64,000 nt of DNA from Akkermansiaceae bacterium (GCA_028822935.1 JAPKCM010000008.1:25525-89524), one strand, 5' to 3'. Positions 37,591 to 46,881 are shown, counted from the stretch's first letter. The notes: generated by a model not told the origin, from the sequence alone. A program made the numbers and translations.

Positions 37591-40143
37591 TTAATCTAGA
37601 TGGATGGTTTCGTTGAGGTTGAGGATGAGGAGGCAGAGGCGGGAGAGGATTTGCTCGTCGGGGACTTGGTGTTTGGTTTTTAGGTCTGCAACCAAGGTGA
37701 GGAGGTTTTGCAGCTCTTCTGTCTTTGGAGCCCGGCCGGTGGCGAGCTGGAAGGCTTCTTTGATTTGGGTTTCGAGGGGGCCCTGGAGGCGTTTGGCGAA
37801 GGAGAGTGAGATCTCGTTCATGAACTCGCTGTTGAGCATGGTCAGGGCCTGGGTGGGAACGATGGTGGCAAAGCGGGAGGGACAGGAGATATCGCGTTCG
37901 GGGGCATCGAAGGCGGAGAGGATGGGGAGCTTGATGGAGCGTTTTGCGTGGATGTAGACGGCGCGGCGATAGGGATTGCGGTCCTTGGTTTCGCGCCACA
38001 CATTGTGGGGTTGGGAGGAGGTGGCGAGGACGGCTTGAGGCATTTTGGGGCGCACGGGAGGCCCGGCCATTTCGAGATCGAGTTGGCTGGTGAGAGTGAG
38101 GTAGCTGTCCCAGATTTCTTCGGCGCTCAAGCGGCGGGCGTTGTGTCGCCAGTGGAGCTTGTTGGTGGAATCGACCTGGAAGGCGTCTTCGCGATGTGCG
38201 GTCGACATTTGGTAGGTGGAGCTGGTGAGCATGAGCCGAAGAATGTGCTTTTGGCTCCAGCCTGATTTGATGAACTCGGCAGCGAGCCAATCGAGAAGGG
38301 GTTGATTGGAAATGCCGGTGCCGAAGACGCCGAAGTCGTTGGCTGATTCGACGAGTCCCTTGCCGAAGCAATATTGCCAAAGGCGGTTCACTTGGACGCG
38401 GGTGGTGAGTGGGTGCTCGGGATTGGTGAGCCAGGTGGCAAAGGCGAGGCGGCGTCCGCTGGTGCCGGTTTTGGCATACTGCTCGTCGTCAAATTGAGGG
38501 GAAGGCGACTTGGGGAGGAAGGTGGGGAAGTCGACGGGCACGGGGTCGCCGGTGGCGTGGACATTTCCGCGCTCATGGATGTGTGCGGGCGCGATGTTAC
38601 GGGCTTCGCGGACTCCGAGGTAGTTGATGCCGTGGATAGGGCGGCTGTAGTTGACGCGCGCATTTTGAAGCGATGTCATCTTTTCGGCGAAGGGAGCGCC
38701 GTAGAGGTCTGTGATGAGAGTGGGGGTGGTGAGGGCGAGTTCATCGGGTGAGATGTCGCTGATGGGTGCGGTGTAAACTCCGAGGTCGAAGAGGAGGTTG
38801 TTCTTCCGATTCGTTTCCGCGATGACGCCGATGACGTTGCGGCCGGTGGTGAGTTGCTCGAGACCGGTGCGGGGGAGGGGGATGAAAAAGGTGCCGTCGG
38901 TTTTGGGCGGAGCGCCATCGTAGACAGTGGTGCCATTGAGTTCGATGCGGAGGCGGGTGAGTTCGCCTTTGGCATAGATGAGAAACTGGGAGGGGATTTC
39001 TTGGAGGCCGAATTCTTTGCGGAGGACGAGTTTTTTATCGAGTTTCCAGATAGTGGAGTTTTCGCGGTTGAAGTTCCCTTTTCTTTGGCTGAAGGGGGCG
39101 AGACCTTCTTTGAATATGGTGCCATCGTATGAAGGGAGCGACCAGCCGGGGTTCTTCGGGATGGTGAAGGCGTGCTGCCAGGGTTCGCGGTGGTTCTTAT
39201 CGCTGAGCTTGAAGAGGGGTTTTTCGGTGGGGGATTTTTTAAGAAAGGGATTGAGGAGCGACTGATCGATGGTGGACCAGAACGTTTTGATCCCGGTAAG
39301 GTTACTCGCTTTTTTCTCCTCGTGTTGTCGCAGGGCTTCGGGGTCGCGCCAAGTATGGTTGGTGCCTTTGAAACGGTCCTGCTCGATGCCATCGAAGAAA
39401 GACATCATGGAAAAGTAATCGGCCTGGGTGATGGTGTCTCCTTTGTGATCGTGGCATTTTGAGCAGTTCATGGTGGAGCCCATGAAGGCTTCACCTGCGA
39501 CGTCGACAATGTCTCCGATGACGTCGGCATGGGCTTGTGGTTTGTCGGCGGGGTCGTCATCGCGCTGCATGATGGCCATGAATCCAGTGGCGATGTGGGA
39601 GGCGAGATTTCGGTCGGGAAGCTCGTCTCCGGCGAGCTGCTCGAGGAGGAAACGGTTGTAAGGTTTATCTTGGTTGAAGGAATTGACGACGTAATCGCGG
39701 TAGCGCCAGATTTCGGGCTTTTCGCTATCGCGCTCGAAGCCATTGGTTTCGGCGTAGCGGACGAGGTCGAGCCAGTGGGAGGCCATTTTTTCACCGAAGC
39801 GCGGGGAGTCGAGGAGCTGGTCGACGAGGTCGGGCCAGGATTGATCGGTCGCGTTTAACTGGGCTTTGGTAGGAGGCAGGCCAGTGGTGTCATAGTAGAC
39901 GCGCCGGATGAGGTGGTTTTTTTGCGCGCTTGAATTGGGCTTGAGATCGTTTTCCTGGAGGCCCTTGAGGATAAAGGCATCGATGGGGTTGGTGATGAAA
40001 TCATCTTTGAGGGCCGGGGCCTCGGTGGACTGGAGGGGCTGGTAGGCCCAATAGGGAGCGGTATTTTTGGGCTTCTCTGCGGTGACGATGGTCGGCAAGA
40101 GCATCGCGAGAAAAATAGGGAAAAAGTGAAGAAGACGACTCAT
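37591..40143 (-). CDS. DUF1549/DUF1553 (PSD1) protein lacking the N-terminal cytochrome domain
   Basis: 850 residues with a signal peptide (MSRLLHFFPIFLAMLLPTIVTAE). DUF1549 is at about 50-250 (NPIDAFILKGLQENDLKP, GEKMASHWLDLVRYAETNGFERD, YRDYVVNSFNQDKPYNRFLLEQLAGDELP), including a CxxCH motif (NCSKCHDHKGD). DUF1553 is in the last ~270 residues (RRLAFATWLTNPEHPLTTRVQVNRLWQYCFGKGLVESANDFG). Unlike the second copy at 47 kb, it has no N-terminal planctomycete cytochrome c segment. It is likely periplasmic. The role of these families is not established; a link to redox-coupled polysaccharide breakdown is an inference from genomic company. Confidence 0.93.
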   Translation of the reverse strand: MSRLLHFFPIFLAMLLPTIVTAEKPKNTAPYWAYQPLQSTEAPALKDDFITNPIDAFILKGLQENDLKPNSSAQKNHLIRRVYYDTTGLPPTKAQLNATDQSWPDLVDQLLDSPRFGEKMASHWLDLVRYAETNGFERDSEKPEIWRYRDYVVNSFNQDKPYNRFLLEQLAGDELPDRNLASHIATGFMAIMQRDDDPADKPQAHADVIGDIVDVAGEAFMGSTMNCSKCHDHKGDTITQADYFSMMSFFDGIEQDRFKGTNHTWRDPEALRQHEEKKASNLTGIKTFWSTIDQSLLNPFLKKSPTEKPLFKLSDKNHREPWQHAFTIPKNPGWSLPSYDGTIFKEGLAPFSQRKGNFNRENSTIWKLDKKLVLRKEFGLQEIPSQFLIYAKGELTRLRIELNGTTVYDGAPPKTDGTFFIPLPRTGLEQLTTGRNVIGVIAETNRKNNLLFDLGVYTAPISDISPDELALTTPTLITDLYGAPFAEKMTSLQNARVNYSRPIHGINYLGVREARNIAPAHIHERGNVHATGDPVPVDFPTFLPKSPSPQFDDEQYAKTGTSGRRLAFATWLTNPEHPLTTRVQVNRLWQYCFGKGLVESANDFGVFGTGISNQPLLDWLAAEFIKSGWSQKHILRLMLTSSTYQMSTAHREDAFQVDSTNKLHWRHNARRLSAEEIWDSYLTLTSQLDLEMAGPPVRPKMPQAVLATSSQPHNVWRETKDRNPYRRAVYIHAKRSIKLPILSAFDAPERDISCPSRFATIVPTQALTMLNSEFMNEISLSFAKRLQGPLETQIKEAFQLATGRAPKTEELQNLLTLVADLKTKHQVPDEQILSRLCLLILNLNETIHLD

Positions 40144-40232
40144 GTTAGGACAGTATACACCTTTATACGGTGAGAGTTAGTGAGTTTTTTCTCTCTTCTT
40201 AAGAATGATTTAGGTGTAGACTATGTAAATAC

Positions 40233-41234
40233 ATGAATCCTCAGCAAAAACAAACACTCTATACCGAGGTGGCAAAACTCATCGAAGCGGGGTTTGGAAT
40301 CAATGATGCGGCGGAGGCATTGCTTGAAGCGGGTCAGGAGAGTGAGATTGAAAAGGTGTTGGTAGCGCTTAAATCGTCGCTGAAAGAGGGTCGGACGATC
40401 ACGGAATCGTTTGCGGAAGGACCGATGGAGCTGCTGGAGATGGAGGACAGCATTATTTCTGCAGGAGAGAAAGGGGGGCGGCTGGCGGTTTCATTTCAAC
40501 AGCTTGCGGAATACTTCGAGTTGCTGGCAGATTCGCGGAAGGAGATTCGGCGGGGATTTATTTATCCCACGATCTTGTTTCACTTGGCGGTGCTCCTTTC
40601 GGTGATTCCTTTTAGTTTGTTGGATGGAGGAATGGGAAAGGAAGGCTCTGAGATTATGCGAGATTTCATCGTGAAAATCGCGATCTGCTACGGGATTATC
40701 TTTTTGATTTTCCTAGGCATTCGCGCATTGTTGAAGAAAGCCCCGGAAAGCACGACGATTGACCGACTTTTAGGCTTCATTCCCTTGGTTGGGAAGGCGC
40801 GGAAGAATCTCGCTTTGGCGCGCTTTGTGAAGGTCTATCAGGGCGGGATTGTTTCGGGATTGTCGATGCATGAAACGGTGCGCATGGCGACCGTAGCGGC
40901 GCACAGTGGCATGATCATGGAGGCTGGGAAGGGTCTCTCGGCGACGGTGAAAGATGGGCAGTTGCTCGGGCCGGTGTTTCAATCGCACAAGGTTTTTCCG
41001 GTGGCCTTTTCGAGAGCTTATGTGACCGCGGAGAAGTCCGGGGCGCTGGATTCGGATCTGAATCGCTGGGGGAAGTTGTTTGCGAAGGATGCGAAGAGCA
41101 GTGCGGCGATGGTGACGAAGCTCTTGCCGAAGGCGTTCTACTTTCTGGTTGTGGGATACATCGCGTGGAAGATTATCTCGGTTTACATGGGCTATTTCGA
41201 AGGGCTCAACGACATGATGGAGAACGATTTCTAA
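40233..41234 (+). CDS. Type II secretion system F-domain membrane protein
   Basis: 333 residues. Two T2SF domains (about 8-125 and 190-310) with the usual three membrane helices between and after them. Recognisable: LIEAGFGINDAAEALLEAG, MEDSIISAGEKGGRLAVSFQQLAEY and its second-half counterpart FSRAYVTAEKSGALDSDLNRW. T2SF proteins form the inner-membrane platform of type II secretion or type IV pilus machines. It stands alone here, with no pilin, secretin or ATPase. No clear Shine-Dalgarno sequence precedes the ATG. Confidence 0.9.
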   Translation: MNPQQKQTLYTEVAKLIEAGFGINDAAEALLEAGQESEIEKVLVALKSSLKEGRTITESFAEGPMELLEMEDSIISAGEKGGRLAVSFQQLAEYFELLADSRKEIRRGFIYPTILFHLAVLLSVIPFSLLDGGMGKEGSEIMRDFIVKIAICYGIIFLIFLGIRALLKKAPESTTIDRLLGFIPLVGKARKNLALARFVKVYQGGIVSGLSMHETVRMATVAAHSGMIMEAGKGLSATVKDGQLLGPVFQSHKVFPVAFSRAYVTAEKSGALDSDLNRWGKLFAKDAKSSAAMVTKLLPKAFYFLVVGYIAWKIISVYMGYFEGLNDMMENDF

Positions 41235-41291
41235 GCTGGAGGAATCTGACTTTTTCGGATGCAGATCATCACGCTTGGAAGAAGGTGCGCG

Positions 41292-42227
41292 CTACAATTT
41301 TGGCGGGAGCCCGGGCTCAGTGATCTCCTCGATCTTGGATTTTCTTAGCAGCCCCTGTGGCCCTAGAAGCCAGACGAGGAGAAAAAGGAATCCTGCCATG
41401 GTGGCCATCATTCCGGAACTGGTTGTTTCGGGGAGGCCAATGAGGGATGGGATGAGTTGAGAGAAGAGGTGACCAAGGATGGCTCCGAGGGCGGCGAGCC
41501 CCAGACTGAGTCCAATCAAGAGGGGAAGGTTTCTCGTGATGAGAAAAGCGGTGGCCGGTGGGACGATGAGCATCGCGATGACGATGATGGAGCCCACGGC
41601 TTCGAATGAGGCGACGGTGGTGATAGCGACCATGGTCATGAGGAGATAGTGCATGAGCATGGGGCGGAATCCATGCGTGCGGGCGAGGGCGGGGTCGAAG
41701 GACGCGAGGGTGAACTCCTTGTAGAAGAGTCCGATGACGAGGGCATTGAAGAGAAGGGCCCCACCCACAACGAGGGCGGCCCGGGGGACGCGGAGGAGAG
41801 ATGATTCGTTTTCCCAGAGGACGACTTGATCGAGTGGAGTGAATTCGATGGCCCCGTAGAGCACGCAGCCGGCGTCGAGGTCGACGTTGTCTGCTGTCTT
41901 TTTAATGAGGATGAGGCCGATGGCAAAAAGGGTGGTGAAGACGATTCCCATGGCGGCTCCGCGGTCGACTTTTCCGAACTTGGAAATCCACTGGGTGAAG
42001 AGGGCGGTGAGGATTCCGGCGATGGCTGCGCCGATAAACATGGCCCAGCTGGCGCGGGAGTGAGAGATGAGGAAGGCGATGGCGAGTCCGGGGAGGACGG
42101 CGTGGCTGATGGCATCGCCCATCATAGACATGCGCCGCAGGAGGAGGAAGCATCCGGGGAGGGCGCAAGCCATGGCACATAGGACTCCTACGAGGAGGAT
42201 TCCGGTGTCTGCTTCTGTCCAGGTCAT
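41292..42227 (-). CDS. Metal ABC transporter permease (second permease, ytgD-like)
   Basis: 311 residues, 8-9 membrane helices of the ABC-3 family (ZnuB/MntB/TroD). Family features: CALPGCFLLLRRMSMMGDAISHAVLPGLAIAFL, RGAAMGIVFTTLFAIGLILI, ALARTHGFRPMLMHYLLM and FEAVGSIIVIAMLIVPPATAFLI. It would form the channel with the fused permease upstream. It is the last gene of the metal operon, 289 bases after the outer-membrane-protein gene. The metal (Mn, Zn or Fe) cannot be fixed from sequence. Confidence 0.93.
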   Translation of the reverse strand: MTWTEADTGILLVGVLCAMACALPGCFLLLRRMSMMGDAISHAVLPGLAIAFLISHSRASWAMFIGAAIAGILTALFTQWISKFGKVDRGAAMGIVFTTLFAIGLILIKKTADNVDLDAGCVLYGAIEFTPLDQVVLWENESSLLRVPRAALVVGGALLFNALVIGLFYKEFTLASFDPALARTHGFRPMLMHYLLMTMVAITTVASFEAVGSIIVIAMLIVPPATAFLITRNLPLLIGLSLGLAALGAILGHLFSQLIPSLIGLPETTSSGMMATMAGFLFLLVWLLGPQGLLRKSKIEEITEPGLPPKL

Positions 42228-42455
42228 GATTGGGAGGAAATTCTAAATTCTAGATGGGGAAATGCTCAACAAATTCAAGATTGGAAATGATTGAAGATGA
42301 TTTTTGGGGAGGGATGAACTTTTAGATTTGAACGGCATGGTTGAGGGAAGGAGTGGAATGCGAATTTTGCGAATCTTGGTTGGGGACCCGGACTTTGGGG
42401 GATGGAACAACGAAAATTAGGAAACATGGATTGAGGGGCTTTGTTTTTGGATGGC

Positions 42456-42500
42456 TTGGTTGGGGAGATGATCCGCAGATTTCGCAGATGGGCGCAGATT
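42456..42500. repeat. Interspersed CGCAGAT repeat, copy 2
   Basis: TTGGTTGGGGAGATGATCCG followed by CAGATTTCGCAGATGGGCGCA. It matches the 37523 copy. It lies in the gap between the outer-membrane-protein gene and the second permease, close to the end of the former. Confidence 0.65.
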
Positions 42501-42515
42501 TTTTGGGAAGTTTTT

Positions 42516-43532
42516 TTAGAAGCGCTTGGTGAAGCCGGTGAAGATGCCGAAGTCTTCGGCGTGAGAGTTGAGGCCGGATTGGACTCCGAAGTCTAGGATG
42601 AGGTGTTCGTTGACAGCGTAGTTCATGCCGCCGGCGAGGTAGGCTTCGTAGCTGTCTTCTTTCCAGATACCGATGTATTCGGCATAAGCGCCGGTTTTTT
42701 CGGTGAGGCTGAAGCCGAGGACGGCGGTGTGGAGGAATTCGAATTCGTGATGGGTGCCGTTGTGGAGGTAGTCGATTTCGGCCATGAGTCCGAGGCCGAG
42801 GGTGTTATTGAGTTCGATGGCAAAGGGGATGATGAGGCCGCCTTCCCATTCTTCATTGCTGAGTTCTCCGGTGGGGATTTTGATCCAGGGCATGAGGGCG
42901 AGGGCGGTGCTGCCTCCGTCGTTTCCCCAGAGGTTGTGTTTGAGGCGGAGGGTGACGTCGCCGAAGCCGTCGGGGCCTCCTTCGGTTCCGTCGTAGAGAT
43001 TGAAAACGGTTTGGAGGTCGGTGTTGTGATTGAGTCCGGCTTTGAAATTGAGGGCGCCCCAGGTGGTGGATTCGACGCCGCGATCGCGTCGGAAGTCGAA
43101 GAGGGACATTTCGAGAGCGAAGCGTCCGGCGTCGACGGTGATGGGGGATTCAGTGGCGTCGGGGCGGTCAGGGGAGAGGTCGCGGAGGAGAGAGTCGGGA
43201 GTGGGATTGAAGAGGGTGTAGGGAGATTTTTCGGAGATTGCGGGAATGCCTAGTATTGTGATGAAATCAACGGGTCGAAAATCCTTAATCGTGTTAAATT
43301 TCACCGGGGTTGTAAATCCATCGTCTGGAAGGCCGCTTTTCGGTCCGGCAAAAATTGAGGCAATGTTATCGCGATTAATTTGTTGATCGGAAGCTCTACT
43401 GCGAACCGGGCTGTTGAGTATAGCGTCGATTGGTTCGCGTGACATTACAAGGTCTCCGCTACGGCAGGGTTTTTCTGGAGAGCCGGCGAAGGTTACTGAT
43501 GTGAGAGCGAGAAGGATGGTGGTGGTTTTCAT
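42516..43532 (-). CDS. Outer-membrane beta-barrel-like protein within the metal operon
   Basis: 338 residues with a signal peptide (MKTTTILLALTSVTFAG) and a beta-rich mature part ending in Phe (FGIFTGFTKRF), as in outer-membrane proteins. The segment LSPDRPDATESPITVDAGRF and the repeating amphipathic strands (NLWGNDGGSTALALMPWIKI) are typical of the transporter-like beta-barrel family near MetA-pathway genes. Its place between two ABC-3 permease genes suggests it could be an outer-membrane entry route for the metal. This is inference only; the residues between the signal and the barrel (about 18-100) are unusual and unrecognised. Confidence 0.75.
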   Translation of the reverse strand: MKTTTILLALTSVTFAGSPEKPCRSGDLVMSREPIDAILNSPVRSRASDQQINRDNIASIFAGPKSGLPDDGFTTPVKFNTIKDFRPVDFITILGIPAISEKSPYTLFNPTPDSLLRDLSPDRPDATESPITVDAGRFALEMSLFDFRRDRGVESTTWGALNFKAGLNHNTDLQTVFNLYDGTEGGPDGFGDVTLRLKHNLWGNDGGSTALALMPWIKIPTGELSNEEWEGGLIIPFAIELNNTLGLGLMAEIDYLHNGTHHEFEFLHTAVLGFSLTEKTGAYAEYIGIWKEDSYEAYLAGGMNYAVNEHLILDFGVQSGLNSHAEDFGIFTGFTKRF

Positions 43533-43659
43533 GGAAATTTTTTTACACAGATTAGGGAGAGATTTTCACGGATTTGCGCAGTTTTTTTTTGAGAAGGATT
43601 CGGAGACTAAAAGTAAATTTCTAAGCGCTAAAATCCAGGTCCGTAAACGTTGTTGATTT

Positions 43660-45042
43660 CTATCCGGCATGAGACGGGCTTTCGTTTTCGATGACGTGCG
43701 GAGATTCGAGAGTGTGCTCTTGGAGTTCGAGTTCGGCTTCGAGTTGGTGGACCATTTCGGCGCCGAGAATGTGCTCGACCATGTCGGCGTCGCGGTCGAC
43801 GTGGGAGGGGGCGATGTCGGCGTGCTTGATGAGATAAAGTTCCCAGAGGCGGTGGTTCCGGGTGATGCGGGAGGCCTCGCCGAAGCCGGACTCGGAGAGG
43901 CGCAGTTCACCGGAAGGTTGACGCTCGAGGTGGTCTTCGCTGCGGGCTTGGCGGATGAGGCGCGGGAGTTCGCCTTTGGACCAAACGCGGTGGTCGCGGA
44001 GTCGTTCGAGGGAGATGGGGAGGTTTTTGAGCGGATGGCTTTCTTGCTCGGCTTCCATGATTTCGTAGACGGAGCGGAGGATGTGCTGTCGGCCGACTTT
44101 TCGTTTTAGCTGGCGCTGTCGGAGATAGCGGGGGAGGACGCCGCGGGTGGGGCCGAAGATCATGGAGATGAGGAAGATGATTCCTGCGGTGATGACGATG
44201 ATTGCTCCGGCGGGGAGGTCTTCAAAAAAGGCGGAGAAGGAGGCGCCCAGCCAACCGGAGAGGCCGCCGATGAAGGCGGAGAGCCAGAGCATTTTTCGGA
44301 GATCGCTGGTCCAAAAGCGCGCGGACGTGGGAGGGGTGATGAGGAGGGCGATGATGAGGATGAGGCCGACGGACTGGAGGCCGACGACGGTGACGGCGGT
44401 CACGAGTCCCATGAGGATGATGTCGAGGAAGGTGGTGGGGTATCCTTGGGTAGAGGCGAAGGAGTCATCGAAGCAAAGAAGAGTGAGTTCTTTGAGAATG
44501 ATGAGGCAGATGACGATGGTGAGAAGGAGGGTGACACAAATAATGATGAGGTCGCTCATGATCATCGAAGCGGGCTTGCCATAAATGAATGAGTCGAGGC
44601 CGGCAGCGGAAGCGCCGGGGATTTCTTGGACCATTTTTAGGATGGCAACGCCGAGGCCGAAGAAGACGGAGAGGACGATTCCCATGGCGGCATCGTCTTT
44701 TAAACGGGTGGTGCGGCGGATGGCGAGGACGAGGAGCACTCCAAGAAGTCCGGTGATCGTGGCACCGAGAAGGAGGCCGGGGAGGTTGCGTCCCGAGCCA
44801 CCGAGCGCGACCATGACGGCGAAGGCGATTCCGATTCCGGGGAGGGTTGCGTGCGAGAGCGCGTCGCCGAGGAGGGACTGTTTCCGAAGGAGAAGGAAGG
44901 AGCCAATGATTCCGGCGGTGGCTCCGAGAAAGGCGGTGCCGAGGACGACAAGACGCGTGTTGTAGGATTCTAGAAAAAGAGTCTTAATCAGCGTGTCGAA
45001 GAATTCCGACGAGGCGATGAGATGGAGATCAGCGACCGACAT
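43660..45042 (-). CDS. Metal ABC permease fused to DtxR/MntR-like repressor (ytgCR-like)
   Basis: 460 residues from the ATG at 45042, overlapping the ATPase gene's end by 14 bases. Residues ~1-290 are an ABC-3 permease with 8-9 helices (SFLLLRKQSLLGDALSHATLPGIGIAF, DDAAMGIVLSVFFGLGVAIL, VGLILIIALLITPPTSARFW). After a basic linker (RQRQLKRKVGRQH) comes a winged-helix (SKGELPRLIRQARSEDHLER, GELRLSESG) and a DtxR-type dimerisation/metal helix: His397 in RNHRLWEL, then Asp420, Glu423 and His424 in DADMVEHIL. These match MntR ligands His77, Glu99 (here Asp), Glu102 and His103. In Chlamydia, YtgCR has the same fusion and the repressor part is released by cleavage. Here the linker at about 300-315 would be the candidate site. 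Confidence 0.9.
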   Translation of the reverse strand: MSVADLHLIASSEFFDTLIKTLFLESYNTRLVVLGTAFLGATAGIIGSFLLLRKQSLLGDALSHATLPGIGIAFAVMVALGGSGRNLPGLLLGATITGLLGVLLVLAIRRTTRLKDDAAMGIVLSVFFGLGVAILKMVQEIPGASAAGLDSFIYGKPASMIMSDLIIICVTLLLTIVICLIILKELTLLCFDDSFASTQGYPTTFLDIILMGLVTAVTVVGLQSVGLILIIALLITPPTSARFWTSDLRKMLWLSAFIGGLSGWLGASFSAFFEDLPAGAIIVITAGIIFLISMIFGPTRGVLPRYLRQRQLKRKVGRQHILRSVYEIMEAEQESHPLKNLPISLERLRDHRVWSKGELPRLIRQARSEDHLERQPSGELRLSESGFGEASRITRNHRLWELYLIKHADIAPSHVDRDADMVEHILGAEMVHQLEAELELQEHTLESPHVIENESPSHAG

Positions 45043-45844
45043 TTTGAAGGGCGTGAGCGGCGTCTTCGAGGAGGTTGAGCTTTCCGCCGTAGGCTTTTTG
45101 GAGGTTTTCGCGCGTGAAGGTTTCCTTGGTGGGGCCGCTTGCGACGATGCGCATGTTGAGGAGGACGAGCCAGTCGAAGTAGCGTGAGACGGTGGCGAGA
45201 TCGTGGTGGACGCAGAGGACGGTTTTTCCGCGTGAGTTGAGTTCCTGCAGGAGTTCGATGATGGCTTGTTCGGTGGCGGCATCGACGGCGGCGAAGGGCT
45301 CGTCCATGAAGTAGATCTCGGCGTCTTGCACAAGGGCGCGGGCGAGGAAGACGCGCTGCTGCTGGCCACCGGAGAGTTGGGAAATTTGGCGGTCGGAGAG
45401 GTGGCCGATGCCGACTTGCTCGAGGGCGGCCCGGGCTTGCTCTTTTTGTTTTTTGCCGACGCGTTTGAACCAGCCGATCTTGCGGTAGGTTCCCATGGCA
45501 ACGACATCGAGCGCGCTCACGGGGAAGTCCCAATCGACTGATTCGCGTTGGGGGACGTAGGCGACGAGGTCGCGCTGATCCTCGTAGGGCTTGCCGTAGA
45601 TGAGGACTTCGCCGGAGGTCTTTGGGATGAGATCGAGGCAGGCTTTAAGGAGAGTGGATTTTCCGGCTCCATTGGGTCCGACAATTCCAGCGAGGGAGCC
45701 TTTTGGAATGTCCAGATCGAGATCCCAGAGGACGGGCTTACGGTGATAGGCGACGGTGAGATCGTGCACCGAAAGGGGAAACTCTGGTGAGTGGTCACTC
45801 GCCGGGCTGGAGGGGCGCGCAGCTGAGGAGGGGAGAGGGGACAT
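45029..45844 (-). CDS. Metal ABC transporter ATPase (ytgB/znuC-like)
   Basis: 271 residues. Walker A GPNGAGKST (56-64), signature LSGGQQQR (157-164), Walker B AEIYFMDEP (175-183), H-loop His in VHHDL. The Q-loop context VPQRESVDWDFPVSALDVVAMG is typical of manganese/zinc importers. It lies 41 bases after the binding-protein gene and overlaps the fused permease start, so the operon is translationally coupled. It hydrolyses ATP on the cytoplasmic face to drive metal uptake. Confidence 0.95.
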   Translation of the reverse strand: MSPLPSSAARPSSPASDHSPEFPLSVHDLTVAYHRKPVLWDLDLDIPKGSLAGIVGPNGAGKSTLLKACLDLIPKTSGEVLIYGKPYEDQRDLVAYVPQRESVDWDFPVSALDVVAMGTYRKIGWFKRVGKKQKEQARAALEQVGIGHLSDRQISQLSGGQQQRVFLARALVQDAEIYFMDEPFAAVDAATEQAIIELLQELNSRGKTVLCVHHDLATVSRYFDWLVLLNMRIVASGPTKETFTRENLQKAYGGKLNLLEDAAHALQNVGR

Positions 45845-45885
45845 GGGAGAGGGGGCGATTTTGAATATGTAGTATCAACAGCGCT

Positions 45886-46866
45886 TTAATGCTTGGAGAG
45901 CTTTCCGTAGATGCCTTGTGCGGGGATGTAGCCGCCGAGGGCGCTGGTGATGGTGGTGACGTTGTGATCGATCATGCCGATGTAGGTGCCGCGGTAGGTG
46001 CCCGCTTGTCCCATGGCATCTGAGAAGAGTTCACCGCCGATGCGAACGTTCTTTCCCTGGGCCCTGGCTCCTTCGATAATCGCTTTCACGCTTTTGTCGG
46101 AAACTGAAGATTCGACGAAGACGGCGGGGATGTTCTCGCTGACGAGGTAGTTGATCAAGTCGTTGACGCCTTTGAGGCCCGCTTCGGATTCGGTGCTGAT
46201 TCCTTGAATGCCGCGGACATCGATGCCGTAGGCGCGGCCGAGGTAGGAGAAGGCGTCGTGGGCGGTAACGAGGACGCGGTTTTTTTCAGGAATGGAGCCG
46301 AAGCATCGGCGGGTCTGGGAATCGAGATCGACGAGCTTTGCCTGGTAGCTTTTAAAATTGGCATGGTAGTCGGCTGCGTTTTTGGGATCGAAGGCGACGA
46401 GTTGAGCGGTGATTTCTTTGACGACAAGGGTCCACGCTTTGACATCCATCCAAACGTGAGGATCGGAGGCTTCCGAGCCGCCGATGATTTCGTAGTCGCT
46501 GCCCAGGAGGTGCTCGGAGACTGCGTGCACGACGATGCCCTCTTTTTTCTGACTTTCGAGGACCTGGCCCATTTTCCCTTCGAGGTGAAGTCCGTTGTAG
46601 AGAACGAGATCGGAGGCATTTAGGCGATCGATGTCACCCTTGGTGGCGGTGTAGCTATGGGGGTCGATTCCTTCCCCGATGATGTTCACGACATGGGCGT
46701 GATCTCCTGAGATTTCCCGGGTGACATCGGCGATCATACCCACGGTGGTGGTGATTTCGAGGGGATAGGTGAGTTCGCCCTTCTCGCTGTCCTTCTTTTG
46801 GACACAGCTGATGAATAGGGCACTAGGGAGAAGGGAAAAGATGAGGTGGCGTCGCTTCATGAGCAC
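45886..46866 (-). CDS. Metal ABC transporter substrate-binding lipoprotein (TroA/ZnuA family)
   Basis: About 326 residues; start GTG at 46866 or ATG at 46860. The lipobox SLLPSALFISC puts the lipid Cys at position 21. The cluster A-I fold shows the four metal ligands in order: His in DPHSYTATKGD, His in DPHVWMD, His in TAHDAFSYLGRAYG, Asp in FSDAMGQAGTY. A His at the third place is as in TroA (Zn/Mn) rather than the Glu of PsaA/MntC-type Mn binders. It captures the metal in the periplasm and delivers it to the two permeases. First gene of the five-gene operon. Confidence 0.94.
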   Translation of the reverse strand: MLMKRRHLIFSLLPSALFISCVQKKDSEKGELTYPLEITTTVGMIADVTREISGDHAHVVNIIGEGIDPHSYTATKGDIDRLNASDLVLYNGLHLEGKMGQVLESQKKEGIVVHAVSEHLLGSDYEIIGGSEASDPHVWMDVKAWTLVVKEITAQLVAFDPKNAADYHANFKSYQAKLVDLDSQTRRCFGSIPEKNRVLVTAHDAFSYLGRAYGIDVRGIQGISTESEAGLKGVNDLINYLVSENIPAVFVESSVSDKSVKAIIEGARAQGKNVRIGGELFSDAMGQAGTYRGTYIGMIDHNVTTITSALGGYIPAQGIYGKLSKH

Positions 46867-46881
46867 AAATTACCGGAGGAC

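Noticed and set aside
37415..38380. Minus-strand frame rich in Arg, Pro, His
   Set aside because: It overlaps the DUF1553 gene in another frame and is composed of biased codons only.
43660..45507. Extended 615-codon version of the fused permease
   Set aside because: Residues before the ATG at 45042 are Ser/Pro-rich antisense-like sequence that overlaps the ATPase gene.
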